Source of the DNA: Collinsella aerofaciens
GTDB taxonomy: Bacteria; Actinomycetota; Coriobacteriia; Coriobacteriales; Coriobacteriaceae
DNA length: 64,000 nucleotides
Assembly (NCBI RefSeq): GCF_015546965.1
Contig: NZ_JADMUF010000002.1
Location: forward strand, 1-64,000
Reading direction: 5' to 3'
This document shows positions 51,434-60,015 of the stretch, piece after piece. The translations under genes and the position numbers were made by a program. The notes beneath the pieces were generated by a model, which was given only the letters and a program-made list of their open reading frames with translations, did not search any database and was not told the origin of the DNA. Positions within the stretch are counted from its first letter, which is position 1; every line of letters starts with the position of its first letter.

Positions 51434-52558
51434 CTAGTTAGATCGCGGACTCAAACTCTGCTGCGCTTCGAAGTCCTTCATGTACGTGGCCAGCGCCTGT
51501 ACGTCCTCCATGGTCACGGCGTTGTATACGCTGGCGCGCATGCCGCCGACGAGGCGATGGCCCTTGACGTTTTGGATCTGGTGCTCGGCCGCGCCCGCGA
51601 CAAAGGCGGCGTCGAGCTCGGCGTCGCCGGTGCGGAACGTGACGTTGGCGATGGATCGGCTGTCTGCCTGCGTGGTGCCGTGGAACAGTTCGCTGTTTTC
51701 GAGCAGGTCGTAGAGCAGGTTGGCCTTGGCCCAGTTGCGCTCGGCCATGGCGGCAAGTCCACCGGTCTGCTCAACCCAGCGGAACACCTTGCCGCACACG
51801 TAGATGCCAAAGGTGTTGGGCGTGTTGAGCATGGAGCCCTTGGCGGCCTGGGTCTTAAGGTCCATGTACTGCGGCGTCTGCGCAAAGGCGGGGCCATCGG
51901 CGATAAGGTCGTCGCGCACGATAACCACGGTCACGCCTGCGGCACCGGCGTTTTTCTGCGCGCCGGCATAGATGAGCCCGTAGCGCTCGACGTCGAGCGG
52001 CTGCGACAGGAAGCAGCTCGAGACGTCGGCGACCAGCGGCACGTCGCCGCAATCGGGCAGCTCGTGGAACATGGTGCCAAAGATGGTGTTGTTCTGGCAG
52101 ATGTAGACGTAGTCGAGCCCGTCGCCCGCGGCCTCGGCGGCAATGCGCGCGTTGATGTCGGCCATGTTGGGAATGCGGTCGAAGTTGGTGTCCTCGGAGC
52201 TCGCGAGCAGCACGGCCTCGCCGTACTTGGCGGCCTCCTTGTATGCCTTGTTGGCAAAGTTGCCGGTCACGACGTAGCCGGCGCGGCCGCGGCGCATGAG
52301 GTTCATCGGGATGCCCGCGAACTGCAGCGTGGCGCCGCCCTGCAAAAACAGGACGCGGTAGTTGTCGGGGATGTTCAACAGGCGGCGCAGGGTTGCCTCG
52401 GCGTCGTCGATGATCTGCTGGTACATACTAGATCGATGGCTCATCTCGAGCACGGACATGCCGCAACCGCGGTAGTCCATCATCTCGTCGGCGATCTCGG
52501 CGAGCACGCTGGTGGGCAGTGCGGCCGGGCCTGCTGAGAAGTTGTGCACACGTGCCAT
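51434..52558 (-). CDS. serC: Phosphoserine aminotransferase
   Basis: PLP-dependent phosphoserine aminotransferase (374 residues), second step of serine synthesis. NFSAGPAALPTSVL at the N-terminus, LEMSHRSSMYQQII, LFLQGGATLQFAGIPMNL and the active-site Lys in YGLIYAGAQKNAGAAGV identify it. It is followed 73 bases later by serA in the same direction. GGGGGA precedes the ATG. Confidence 0.94.
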   Translation of the reverse strand: MARVHNFSAGPAALPTSVLAEIADEMMDYRGCGMSVLEMSHRSSMYQQIIDDAEATLRRLLNIPDNYRVLFLQGGATLQFAGIPMNLMRRGRAGYVVTGNFANKAYKEAAKYGEAVLLASSEDTNFDRIPNMADINARIAAEAAGDGLDYVYICQNNTIFGTMFHELPDCGDVPLVADVSSCFLSQPLDVERYGLIYAGAQKNAGAAGVTVVIVRDDLIADGPAFAQTPQYMDLKTQAAKGSMLNTPNTFGIYVCGKVFRWVEQTGGLAAMAERNWAKANLLYDLLENSELFHGTTQADSRSIANVTFRTGDAELDAAFVAGAAEHQIQNVKGHRLVGGMRASVYNAVTMEDVQALATYMKDFEAQQSLSPRSN

Positions 52559-52700
52559 CTTCTAGGTCCCCCTCATAGTCGTTTGAACGTTCGGGATACT
52601 TTAGCACAGTGCAGCATCGGGCGCGACCGCATCACAGCAAAACCCGAGTGCGCCGCTATGATTTACAGGGTTGTTACATGGGGGAGGACGGTCGCTAGGT

Positions 52701-54443
52701 CTATATCACCGGGATATACCGTGACAAATACTCCTTGAGCGCCGGGTCGCATACATAAAGAAACGTTCCCAGCATGCCACGCGTCATGAGGACATAGTAG
52801 GCGTTGACGATGATCTTTCGCAGATCATCGTCGCCTGCTTTTTTCTTTGCGACTGCATCTTTGAAGTTCGCTTTGTTAACGCAGACGGCTCCTTTATCGC
52901 CGTCGTAGTAAATGTCTGGTCCCAGAATTACGAAGCCGTAGTTGAGGTCGTAGCCCTGTACTGTGTGGATGCATCCGACCTCGTTGACGGCGTTGGCAGA
53001 ATTAACCCAATCCTTTTGGGTTGAGTTCCAGCGTTTGGGGATACCCTCGATGACGATGTCGAAAGCGTCTTTGTGTTTCTTCGTTTCCCACTTCCACGCA
53101 AAGCCTGCCGTCATGCGGGATAGACCAACTTCTTCTTCCTTGGCTTGCTGCAGGGAACAGAAATCCTCAAACCGGTCGACGATGCCAAGCTGATACCTGG
53201 GGATATCGCTGTTCGGGTCGCCGGTTCGCGAGTCGTAGGGCTCCGAGGCAAAGAGCTCATCAAACTTCATGCCGGCATGCATGTATGCCTTGTTATCGAG
53301 CAAGTCGTATACAAAATCGAGGTACTCATCGCCGCCACGCACGCGCATTTGGGTACTCAAATTGAATTCTTCGGTCTCGATTCCCGCTTCCTCAAGCTGA
53401 TTAAGTCGCTGCTCAAGGCCGTCTCGGTTGAGTCCGGACGCGCGAACCTGCTGTTTGGGGTCATAAAACAGATATGCCTTGTCACAGCATTTGAAAATCC
53501 AATCCACCTGGCTGCTCGTGCGCGGCAAGTCGAGTCGTTCACAAGTGTTGTAAAAAGCTCCGATGCCGGCGCCGGCGGTCAAGTAGTTTCCCAGTCGGTG
53601 TGCCTCGTCGACAAGTAAGATGTCATACCGATCGTTTTTGGTGACATCGCTGGGGCTCAGGATGTCGCCGGGCTTTAACCCGGGAAGGAAGTGCGTGAGC
53701 TTTTTGAGTGTCTTGCTCAGAGACTCCATGGGCGTTACGAAGCCAACTCGCAGATCGGCGAGATTGGGCTCGTTTTTGATTTTGAACATCAGACTGATGG
53801 CCAGAATCGTTTTGCCTGTTCCCGGCGCGCCGTTAACGACGGTTACTCGCTTTCTTTTAGGGCCGCCATGTTTAATGTCTTCATGTTCCTGTTCGAGACG
53901 CTTGTAAATCGTCTCGATCGTTTCGTATTGATCGGGCGTGAGCGTCTTGAAAGGCGAGAACTTAAAGAGGTCCGAGTTCTCGAGCTCTTCGATGGGATGG
54001 ATTGCGTAGTTCTCTTTTCGGAGCTTCGTCCAGAGGTCTCGGAACTTCTGTCGATACTGAGGCCGCTCAAAATAATCGAACTGGGCGTAACCATTGTTGG
54101 CGTTGGTTACCTGGTATTTTTCGTCAGCGCAGAACAGTTCAATGAGCCTGTTTTCAAACTCAAATGTCGCGGACTGATTGAAAGTGGGATTGTCGATCAA
54201 AAGGGTGCGGTCGAAGTCTTTGTCAACGTTTGCGGCGTGCTGCTTCATGCGGCGCCGATAATTGGTCGTTTGCCCGATGTACGCCGTTTTGTTTTTGCTG
54301 TTAGTCAGGATGTAGAGAACGGGCCAGCTTTCGTCATGGTGAGCTCCGGGCTTTGGCGTGCCAAAATCCTGCAACGATTCACTTGTCTCAAAGGGCTGGG
54401 GTAGGGGAAGCGTATATTGCCGAAGGGCGAACTCGTTACTCAT
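52701..54443 (-). CDS. GIY-YIG nuclease fused to DUF2075-type helicase
   Basis: A 580-residue fusion. Residues 41-110 are a GIY-YIG nuclease domain: VLYILTNSK and AYIGQTTNYRRRMKQH, then a Glu-rich helix. From about residue 195: Walker A VNGAPGTGKT (K211), Walker B ILLVDEAHR (D279/E280), the DUF2075 (Schlafen-group-3-like) HTVQGYDLNYGFVILG, and a helicase VI-like LMTRGMLGTFLYV near the end. It overlaps the upstream MazG-like gene by 8 bases (ATGAGTAA), so translation is coupled. Such nuclease-ATPase fusions occur in defence islands; here the likely action is on damaged or foreign nucleic acid. The pair is the best defence candidate in the window. Confidence 0.82.
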   Translation of the reverse strand: MSNEFALRQYTLPLPQPFETSESLQDFGTPKPGAHHDESWPVLYILTNSKNKTAYIGQTTNYRRRMKQHAANVDKDFDRTLLIDNPTFNQSATFEFENRLIELFCADEKYQVTNANNGYAQFDYFERPQYRQKFRDLWTKLRKENYAIHPIEELENSDLFKFSPFKTLTPDQYETIETIYKRLEQEHEDIKHGGPKRKRVTVVNGAPGTGKTILAISLMFKIKNEPNLADLRVGFVTPMESLSKTLKKLTHFLPGLKPGDILSPSDVTKNDRYDILLVDEAHRLGNYLTAGAGIGAFYNTCERLDLPRTSSQVDWIFKCCDKAYLFYDPKQQVRASGLNRDGLEQRLNQLEEAGIETEEFNLSTQMRVRGGDEYLDFVYDLLDNKAYMHAGMKFDELFASEPYDSRTGDPNSDIPRYQLGIVDRFEDFCSLQQAKEEEVGLSRMTAGFAWKWETKKHKDAFDIVIEGIPKRWNSTQKDWVNSANAVNEVGCIHTVQGYDLNYGFVILGPDIYYDGDKGAVCVNKANFKDAVAKKKAGDDDLRKIIVNAYYVLMTRGMLGTFLYVCDPALKEYLSRYIPVI

Positions 54444-54792
54444 GGTGGCCCGCTTTTCTGTATTCGTTGGAGCCGGTGTCGATGGAGTAGCGCTCGCCGT
54501 TGCGTTTGAGTTTGGACGAGAGCGCCGCTGGCAGGTCGATGTCGTTGAGGTCGGTAAATCGCAGGAGGAAAAGGAGCGTGTCGGCGACTTCGTCTTCGAT
54601 AGCTTGGCGTTGCTCGGCGTCTTCGAACATCTCCGCAATGCGCTCATCGCTCATAAAACGAAAGAGCTGAAGGAGTTCTGAGGACTCAGTTGCCATGCCG
54701 ATGGCGAGCTCTTTCGGCGTGTGATATTTGCGCCAGTCGCGTGCGTCGCAAAAATCTCTGACTTGCGCCGTCATGGCATCGAGCTTGTCCAT
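54436..54792 (-). CDS. MazG-like nucleotide pyrophosphohydrolase
   Basis: A 118-residue all-alpha NTP pyrophosphohydrolase. The metal-binding EXXE is at Glu36-Glu39 (MATESSELLQLF) and EXXD at Glu68-Asp71 (EDEVADTLLFLL). Family members remove the pyrophosphate from (d)NTPs, often acting in nucleotide-pool housekeeping or phage defence. The ATG at 54792 is 9 bases after AGGGGGG; the TTG at 54801 is not needed. Its last codons overlap the fused GIY-YIG/helicase gene. Confidence 0.88.
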   Translation of the reverse strand: MDKLDAMTAQVRDFCDARDWRKYHTPKELAIGMATESSELLQLFRFMSDERIAEMFEDAEQRQAIEDEVADTLLFLLRFTDLNDIDLPAALSSKLKRNGERYSIDTGSNEYRKAGHHE

Positions 54793-54908
54793 TGTCCACA
54801 ACCCCCCTTGATGGTCAATGACTTATTATGGCGTTGTCTGAGATTTATTGCATCTCATTTGTGGTGCTCGGGTTATGTGGTTGCGGTTGCCCAGCAGGAG
54901 GTTTCACC

Positions 54909-55130
54909 TTGAAGATCAATGTCGATGTGGATCAGCTGCGCGAGGGCTTGCTCGACCGCGCGGGGAGCGCGGCTGGAGTGGGTATTCCGGCGGCCATGCT
55001 CGACGTGATGGATATCGTGGACGAGTCGCCCCAAGAGCTCCTAGCTCGAGCCGAACGCGAAGGCCTCGACCTCCGAAACTTTGCCGTTGACGTCGCGGAC
55101 GACGGCTACGGCACGGACGAGGGCTGGTAA
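54909..55130 (+). CDS. Small acidic protein of unknown function
   Basis: A 73-residue protein starting at TTG 54909, seven bases after AGGAGG. Sequence: LKINVDVDQLREGLLDRAGSAAG, then MLDVMDIVDESPQELLARAEREGLDL and a Gly/Asp-rich end. It looks like a small helical protein. The frame is open upstream for 27 codons (no ribosome site), but I consider the TTG the real start. Divergently transcribed from the MazG-like gene; unknown function. Confidence 0.55.
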   Translation: MKINVDVDQLREGLLDRAGSAAGVGIPAAMLDVMDIVDESPQELLARAEREGLDLRNFAVDVADDGYGTDEGW

Positions 55131-55162
55131 CCACAGCCGCCCCTCAATCCCATCCCCTCAAT

Positions 55163-55231
55163 AAGTTGCGGTGAAATGGGGACTTAATTGCGCTTTTGAG
55201 CGCATAAACAGTCCCTATATCACCGCAACTT
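55163..55231. repeat. AAGTTGCGGTGGAATAG hairpin, copy 3
   Basis: AAGTTGCGGTGAAATGGGGACT (55163-55184) and AGTCCCTATATCACCGCAACTT (55210-55231) are inverse with two mismatches; an inner hairpin TGCGC/GCGCA lies in the loop. It is just past the 3' end of the minus-strand antiporter gene. Confidence 0.72.
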
Positions 55232-55247
55232 AGGAGGAGCGGGGTAG

Positions 55248-56849
55248 CTACGACGCGAGCGTGGCGATGACGGCTTCGTCGCCGACGTATATGAGGGTGT
55301 TTCCGTCGGGGATAATCGTTTGGCCGTCGCGCTTGAGCATCACCACAATAAACGGGTGCTTGCCTTGCGGCACGTCGCGCAGGCGCTGGCCGGCCAGACG
55401 ACCGTGGGGTGTCACGGTGACTTCGCGCAGCGTAACCTCGGCACGCTCTTCAAACGTCGGCGCGGCCATAACCAACAGGTCGCCTTCTTCAATTACGGTA
55501 TCGCCGTTGGGTAACACCGGATGGGCGCCGTCGCGCAGCACCAAGACCACCAGCATGTTCGTCGCGCTGCCAATGTCCGCGAGCGAGCGTCCGGCAAACG
55601 GATGCCCCGCGCCCACCTTGAGCTTAACGAACGACATGCCGTCTTCGTCGCGGTAGTCGTTAAAGGTGCGGCGGACATCGCCTTCCGCATCGATCATGTC
55701 GAGCTTTTTCGCCACCGCCGGCAGCAGCGAGCCTTGCACCACAATGCTCGACACGGCAATCACAAATACCAGGTCAAACAGATCGTGCCCACCGGGAACA
55801 CCGGCCACCACGGCAAAGAGACTAAACACGACCGAAGCCGCACCGCGCAGGCCCGCCCAGCTTACGAGCGCTACCTGGCGGGGGTTCGTCTTAAAGGGCG
55901 CTAGCAACAGGCCGACGGCGATGGGGCGGCTCACGAGGAGCATAAACGCCATGAGCGCCAGGCCCGGCAGCAGCATTTGCGGCAGGCGGGCGGGCGTCAC
56001 GAGCAGGCCGAGCAAAAAGAAGATGGTCATCTCGGCCATTTCGGTAAGGGTGTCGAAGAAATGCGCCAACTCGACCTTGTCGGTGATGTCGCTCGCGCCC
56101 AGCACGATGCCGGCCAGGTACACGGACAAAAAACCGTTGCCGCCCAGGTAGCTCGGCAGGGCGTAGGCGACGATTGCCACGGCGAACAAAAAGATGGTGT
56201 GTGCGCCCTCGGCTGTTGCATGTGCACGCTCGATCAGCCGTGCGCTTGCCCAGCCGATGACAAGGCCCAAGCCCACGCCCAGGATGATCTGCTTGGCGAG
56301 CAGCATGGGGATATTAATGTCGCCGCCGGCCGCGAGTGTGGCGAGCACGGCGGTGAGCATGTAGGCGACGGGGTCGTTGGAGCCCGATTCGACCTCGAGT
56401 AGCGAGTCGGTGCCGCCCCTCAGCGACAGGTTGTGCTCGCGCAGCACGCTAAAGACGCTGGCCGCGTCGGTGGATGCCACGACCGATCCCAACAGCAGGC
56501 CGTCAATCCAGTTGAACCCCAGCGCGAAGCGGGCGAACACGCCGGTGATGCCGGCAGTGATGACGACGCCGAGCGTGCTCAGCAGCACCGCCGGCACAGC
56601 GACGGGTTTGGCACGGTCGATATTGGTGTTAAAGCCGCCGTAGAACATGATGAACAGCAGCGCCGTGCTGCAGACGGTTTCGGTGAGCGCATAGTCGCTA
56701 AAGTCGATATGCGCCGGGCCGTTGACGCCCAACAGCATGCCGAGCGCGATAAAGATGAGCAGGGTGGGGAAGGGGAGTTTTTTGCCGACGGGTTTGATGG
56801 TCAGGCACAAAATGATGACGAGGCCGATAAAGAGAAGGATCTGGTTCAT
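55248..56849 (-). CDS. CPA1-type K+/H+ antiporter with TrkA-C domain (NhaP2/CvrA-like)
   Basis: A 533-residue cation-proton antiporter. About 12 hydrophobic helices fill residues 1-390; the ion-binding region has SVVASTDAASVFSVL and LLEVESGSNDPVAYM. After about residue 400 comes a TrkA-C-type soluble domain (FVKLKVGAGHPFAGRSLADI ... VLRDGAHPVLPNGDTVIEEGD) repeated twice, which senses small ligands. Potassium export by ion exchange is the usual role. The start is the ATG at 56849 (AGGAG 12 bases before). Stands alone. Confidence 0.88.
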   Translation of the reverse strand: MNQILLFIGLVIILCLTIKPVGKKLPFPTLLIFIALGMLLGVNGPAHIDFSDYALTETVCSTALLFIMFYGGFNTNIDRAKPVAVPAVLLSTLGVVITAGITGVFARFALGFNWIDGLLLGSVVASTDAASVFSVLREHNLSLRGGTDSLLEVESGSNDPVAYMLTAVLATLAAGGDINIPMLLAKQIILGVGLGLVIGWASARLIERAHATAEGAHTIFLFAVAIVAYALPSYLGGNGFLSVYLAGIVLGASDITDKVELAHFFDTLTEMAEMTIFFLLGLLVTPARLPQMLLPGLALMAFMLLVSRPIAVGLLLAPFKTNPRQVALVSWAGLRGAASVVFSLFAVVAGVPGGHDLFDLVFVIAVSSIVVQGSLLPAVAKKLDMIDAEGDVRRTFNDYRDEDGMSFVKLKVGAGHPFAGRSLADIGSATNMLVVLVLRDGAHPVLPNGDTVIEEGDLLVMAAPTFEERAEVTLREVTVTPHGRLAGQRLRDVPQGKHPFIVVMLKRDGQTIIPDGNTLIYVGDEAVIATLAS

Positions 56850-56998
56850 AGATGGTGTCCGCTCCTGGGTGGTTGGCGTGGCACGGTCAGTTGCCTGCGG
56901 TTATTTGTACCCAAAGATGGTGGGTTTATGGGGTTGGATTGCGGGCGTGCGCGATATCGTCATAGACGGCTGCCGTCTTTGCCTCTGCTCGGAAACCC

Positions 56999-57027
56999 TT
57001 TCCAGCTTTATTGCAACGGAGTACAAT
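56999..57027 (+). promoter_or_regulatory. Promoter of the PPP-type phosphatase gene
   Basis: A TACAAT -10 box (57022-57027) with a weak TTTCCA -35 (56999-57004) at 17 bases. Predicted from spacing only. Confidence 0.4.
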
Positions 57028-57102
57028 GGGTAACGTTTAAGTTCAACTTGAAGTTTTAGTTGCGGAACCGGGCTTCGGCCGCAATGCAAGGAGAGGCGTA
57101 CC

Positions 57103-57942
57103 ATGGCGATCTATGTGACATCTGACGCTCACGGGCACGTGCGTGCGCTTGACGAGGCCCTGTCTAAGATCTCGTTGACGTCCGACGACACGCTGTACGT
57201 GCTGGGCGACATGATCGATCGCGGGCCCGATCCGGTCGGCGTTATTAAGCTCGTGCGCTCGCTGCCCAACGCCCGCGTGCTCAAGGGTAATCACGAGCAG
57301 ATCATGCTCGATGCCATCATTGGCCAGGATCCGCTCGATGCCGAGACCTGGGATATCAACGGTGGCTGGACGACGCGCGAGCAGCTCAACGACATGGAAT
57401 TTGAGGCATACGAGGAGCTCGTGCGATGGATGGCCGCGCTGCCGCTCTACGCGGTGGTCGAGACCGAGGAGCGCCCGTATCTGCTGGTACATGCTGGAAT
57501 CGAGATGAAGGCGGCGCATGCGTTTTTGCTTGAGCATGGTGTCGATTGCGGCGACGGCGTTGGAGCGGTCGATGCCGATCGCGAGCTGCTGCAGCAGATG
57601 CTCGCGGTGCAGTCGTCCGATGACCTGCTGTGGATTCGTCACGGCTATTGGGATGTGCCGACCGGGCTGCTTTCTTCCGAGGGCAGGGGTCCGGTGGTGG
57701 TGAGCGGTCACACGCCCACGGTATCGCTTGGGCGCTATTGCGAGGTCGGTGGTCTGGCGGGGCTCGATGAGGAATCGGGACGAGGACAGATTGTGCGCTT
57801 GGGCGGCGAGGACACTGCCGGTGTGCCCGATCGCATCGACATCGACTGCGCCGCCGCTACCGGCTCCGAGTTCGGCCGCGTGGGCATCCTGCGCCTGGAC
57901 GACGGGGCGGAGTTCTACGCGAACATCAACCCGGGCGAATAA
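57103..57942 (+). CDS. PPP-type metallophosphatase (PrpA-like)
   Basis: A 279-residue calcineurin-like protein phosphatase. TSDAHGHVRALDEAL (metal Asp/His), LYVLGDMIDRGPDPVGVI (metal Asp and Arg), VLKGNHEQIMLDAI and LLVHAGIEM then VVVSGHTPTV are the expected five motifs. Probably dephosphorylates protein Ser/Thr or a small phosphate ester. AAGGAG precedes the ATG. Stands alone, with repeats after it. Confidence 0.9.
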   Translation: MAIYVTSDAHGHVRALDEALSKISLTSDDTLYVLGDMIDRGPDPVGVIKLVRSLPNARVLKGNHEQIMLDAIIGQDPLDAETWDINGGWTTREQLNDMEFEAYEELVRWMAALPLYAVVETEERPYLLVHAGIEMKAAHAFLLEHGVDCGDGVGAVDADRELLQQMLAVQSSDDLLWIRHGYWDVPTGLLSSEGRGPVVVSGHTPTVSLGRYCEVGGLAGLDEESGRGQIVRLGGEDTAGVPDRIDIDCAAATGSEFGRVGILRLDDGAEFYANINPGE

Positions 57943-58056
57943 TCGATGCAAGTGGTAGCTAATTTGGGACGGGGCTTTTTTGACTACTTTTGCCCTTCTG
58001 CCCGCTAATTGATTTCTCTGGGACGGGGATTAAATAATCATTTGGCTGCCCGCTGG
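57943..58056. repeat. Direct TGGGACGGGG repeats
   Basis: Two copies of TGGGACGGGG (57965-57974 and 58020-58029), both followed by AT-rich sequence, the same motif that closes the hairpin at 26776-26836. No inverse arm is present here. No gene in this stretch. Confidence 0.45.
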
Positions 58057-58179
58057 CTAAGTGAGTAGACTTTTTTGGAAATGCCGAGCATCCAACATAT
58101 TTGCTTCAATAAAACCGCAGGTCACAGGCTTGTGCTTTGTTGGTGTGGTCAAGGATTCGATAAAAGTCTACTCACTTAG
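58057..58179. repeat. CTAAGTGAGTAGACTTTT inverted-repeat element
   Basis: CTAAGTGAGTAGACTTTT (58057-58074) and its exact inverse (58162-58179), 18 bases, enclose about 87 bases with an inner stem CCAACA/TGTTGG and a GTCACAGGCTTGTG-like middle. The 123-base unit lies between two convergent genes. The TGAGTA core recalls the element at 135-365. Confidence 0.68.
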
Positions 58180-58259
58180 TTTTACGTGATGCATATTGTC
58201 TTCAACGAGACCCCAGCCGGGGCGATTCCATCGCAAATTCCGGTGACCGGGGCAGCTAA

Positions 58260-59837
58260 TTAGGCGCCGTATGGGTTGCGGTCGCGCTCGATGCGTTGGC
58301 GGATGTGGGCGTACTCGATTATCAGCAGCACCAGGAGTAGGGCCATGATGGCTAGGTAGCTCACTACAGCGCCCATCAGACCCAGCAGCTTAATCAGGAT
58401 CACCGGCAGCACCACGCTCACGGTAAAACAGATCAGGTAGATCTTGGTGACGTCTCCAGCGTGGCGCAGCACCGTGATAATGGCGTAGATAAAGTCGATG
58501 GCCGCGGTGACGCCGCCGGCGACAACCATCAGCAGTGCCAGCGTGCGGTAACGCTCAAAGTTAAGGCCGTACATAAAGTTCATGATGGGGATGCCGGGCC
58601 CCGCCATAAATGCGGCGCACGCGCCGGTAATAACCACGATCAGTGCCATAACAGCAACAATAATCAAGTCAAAGCGGCGACGCTTGCGCGGATTCGCCCA
58701 AATGCTCGACAGGCGCAGAAGCTGCGGTTTATAGATAAATCCAATACTCAGCAAAATGGCCTGCGCGGGAAAGAACAGGGCATTAAAGTACAGCTGATAC
58801 TTGTAGGCCAGCGTGCCCTCCATCACGAACTTGGGCATGCTCTCGATAAGGTTGAACAGGAACAGTGCACCAAAGAGCGGAGCGCACTGGACAAACAGGT
58901 GGCCGACCTCGCGCAGGCTCACGTGACGCGATTTTTCGGTCTCGAGCAGGGCGAGCGGCGCGGTGACCAGCACGAGCGAGGCGATGGCGGTGATACCCAT
59001 GGCCATAGCCGCGATGGGCATGCTGCGCGTGAGGAACAGTGCCACGCTAAAGACCGCAATGACGCCGGCGGAACGCAGCGTTTGGCTCATGCCGGCCAGG
59101 TAGAGCTTATCGGCCTGCTGCAGGCGGCCCTCGTACACGTCCGCCACGCCGTCGATCACCTTATAGAGGTAGACGCCCAGGCCGATCGTGGCCATCTGCG
59201 CATCGTAGCCGCGGGCGCTGCTGTATACCAGGCCGCATGCCAGCGCGAGCGCTCCGCAGAGCCAGCGGTTGAGTTGGTAGGAGGCGAAGGACGTCTTTTC
59301 GTCGATGTCCGAGACCTGAAAGTTTCGCACTCCGTAGTTGCACGCGATCATGATGAGGGTGCCGGTGACAAAGGCGATGGAGAACTTGCCGGCCTCCTCG
59401 GCGCCCACGAGCTGCGTCGACACAATGGTGAGCAGCGGAAACGCCATGCCCCATACGGCGGTGCCCAGGGTATTCCAAAGGTAGTCGCGACGGGTGGCGT
59501 GATCTTCGTACTCGGCTTCTTGCGTGGAGAAGCCGCCGCCGTAGACAGCTCCGAGCAGGCGGTTCCACCAGGCGTTGACCATGCGACGGATGGGGCCCGG
59601 CTCGCGGTCGTGCTCGCGGCGACGGCGCGTGGCCTGGCTGCTGTCGGGGCCGCCGGCGTTGCGCTGGCTCAGCTCCTGGATGCGTGCAAGCTCCTCGGCG
59701 GTGTGCGAGGCGGGAAACAGGCCGTTCTCGATGCGTCCGCCCTGCCCGTGCGCCCCGCTGCCCGATACGGTGGGGTCGGCGACGCCGTTGCGGCGGGCTA
59801 TGGCGCGACGGATGCTATCGAGGGGCGTGATGCTCAA
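58260..59837 (-). CDS. Polysaccharide flippase-like membrane protein
   Basis: A 525-residue membrane protein with about 12 hydrophobic helices after a charged, disordered N-terminal 85 residues. The layout with WGMAFPLLTIVSTQLVGAEEAGKFSIAF and the helix spacing match the MATE/PST flippase group (polysaccharide or lipid II-type translocases). Substrate unknown; cell-surface polysaccharide is likely. The start codon is TTG 59837, seven bases after AAAGGA. Monocistronic here; no glycosyltransferases are adjacent. Confidence 0.75.
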   Translation of the reverse strand: MSITPLDSIRRAIARRNGVADPTVSGSGAHGQGGRIENGLFPASHTAEELARIQELSQRNAGGPDSSQATRRRREHDREPGPIRRMVNAWWNRLLGAVYGGGFSTQEAEYEDHATRRDYLWNTLGTAVWGMAFPLLTIVSTQLVGAEEAGKFSIAFVTGTLIMIACNYGVRNFQVSDIDEKTSFASYQLNRWLCGALALACGLVYSSARGYDAQMATIGLGVYLYKVIDGVADVYEGRLQQADKLYLAGMSQTLRSAGVIAVFSVALFLTRSMPIAAMAMGITAIASLVLVTAPLALLETEKSRHVSLREVGHLFVQCAPLFGALFLFNLIESMPKFVMEGTLAYKYQLYFNALFFPAQAILLSIGFIYKPQLLRLSSIWANPRKRRRFDLIIVAVMALIVVITGACAAFMAGPGIPIMNFMYGLNFERYRTLALLMVVAGGVTAAIDFIYAIITVLRHAGDVTKIYLICFTVSVVLPVILIKLLGLMGAVVSYLAIMALLLVLLIIEYAHIRQRIERDRNPYGA

Positions 59838-60015
59838 GGCGGTTCCTTTCTATTGCTGCGCCTTAGTATAGTCGCGACAGTGTCGGTTCGTGTTTTTGAA
59901 CAGATTGTTCAATATATTCGGCAGGCGGCAGCAATTTGTCGGTAAGCGTGCGGTATTCTGTTGAGGTTTTGTGACACCCCGATGCCGCCTTCGCGGTACC
60001 AAGGAGCTTTTACCC

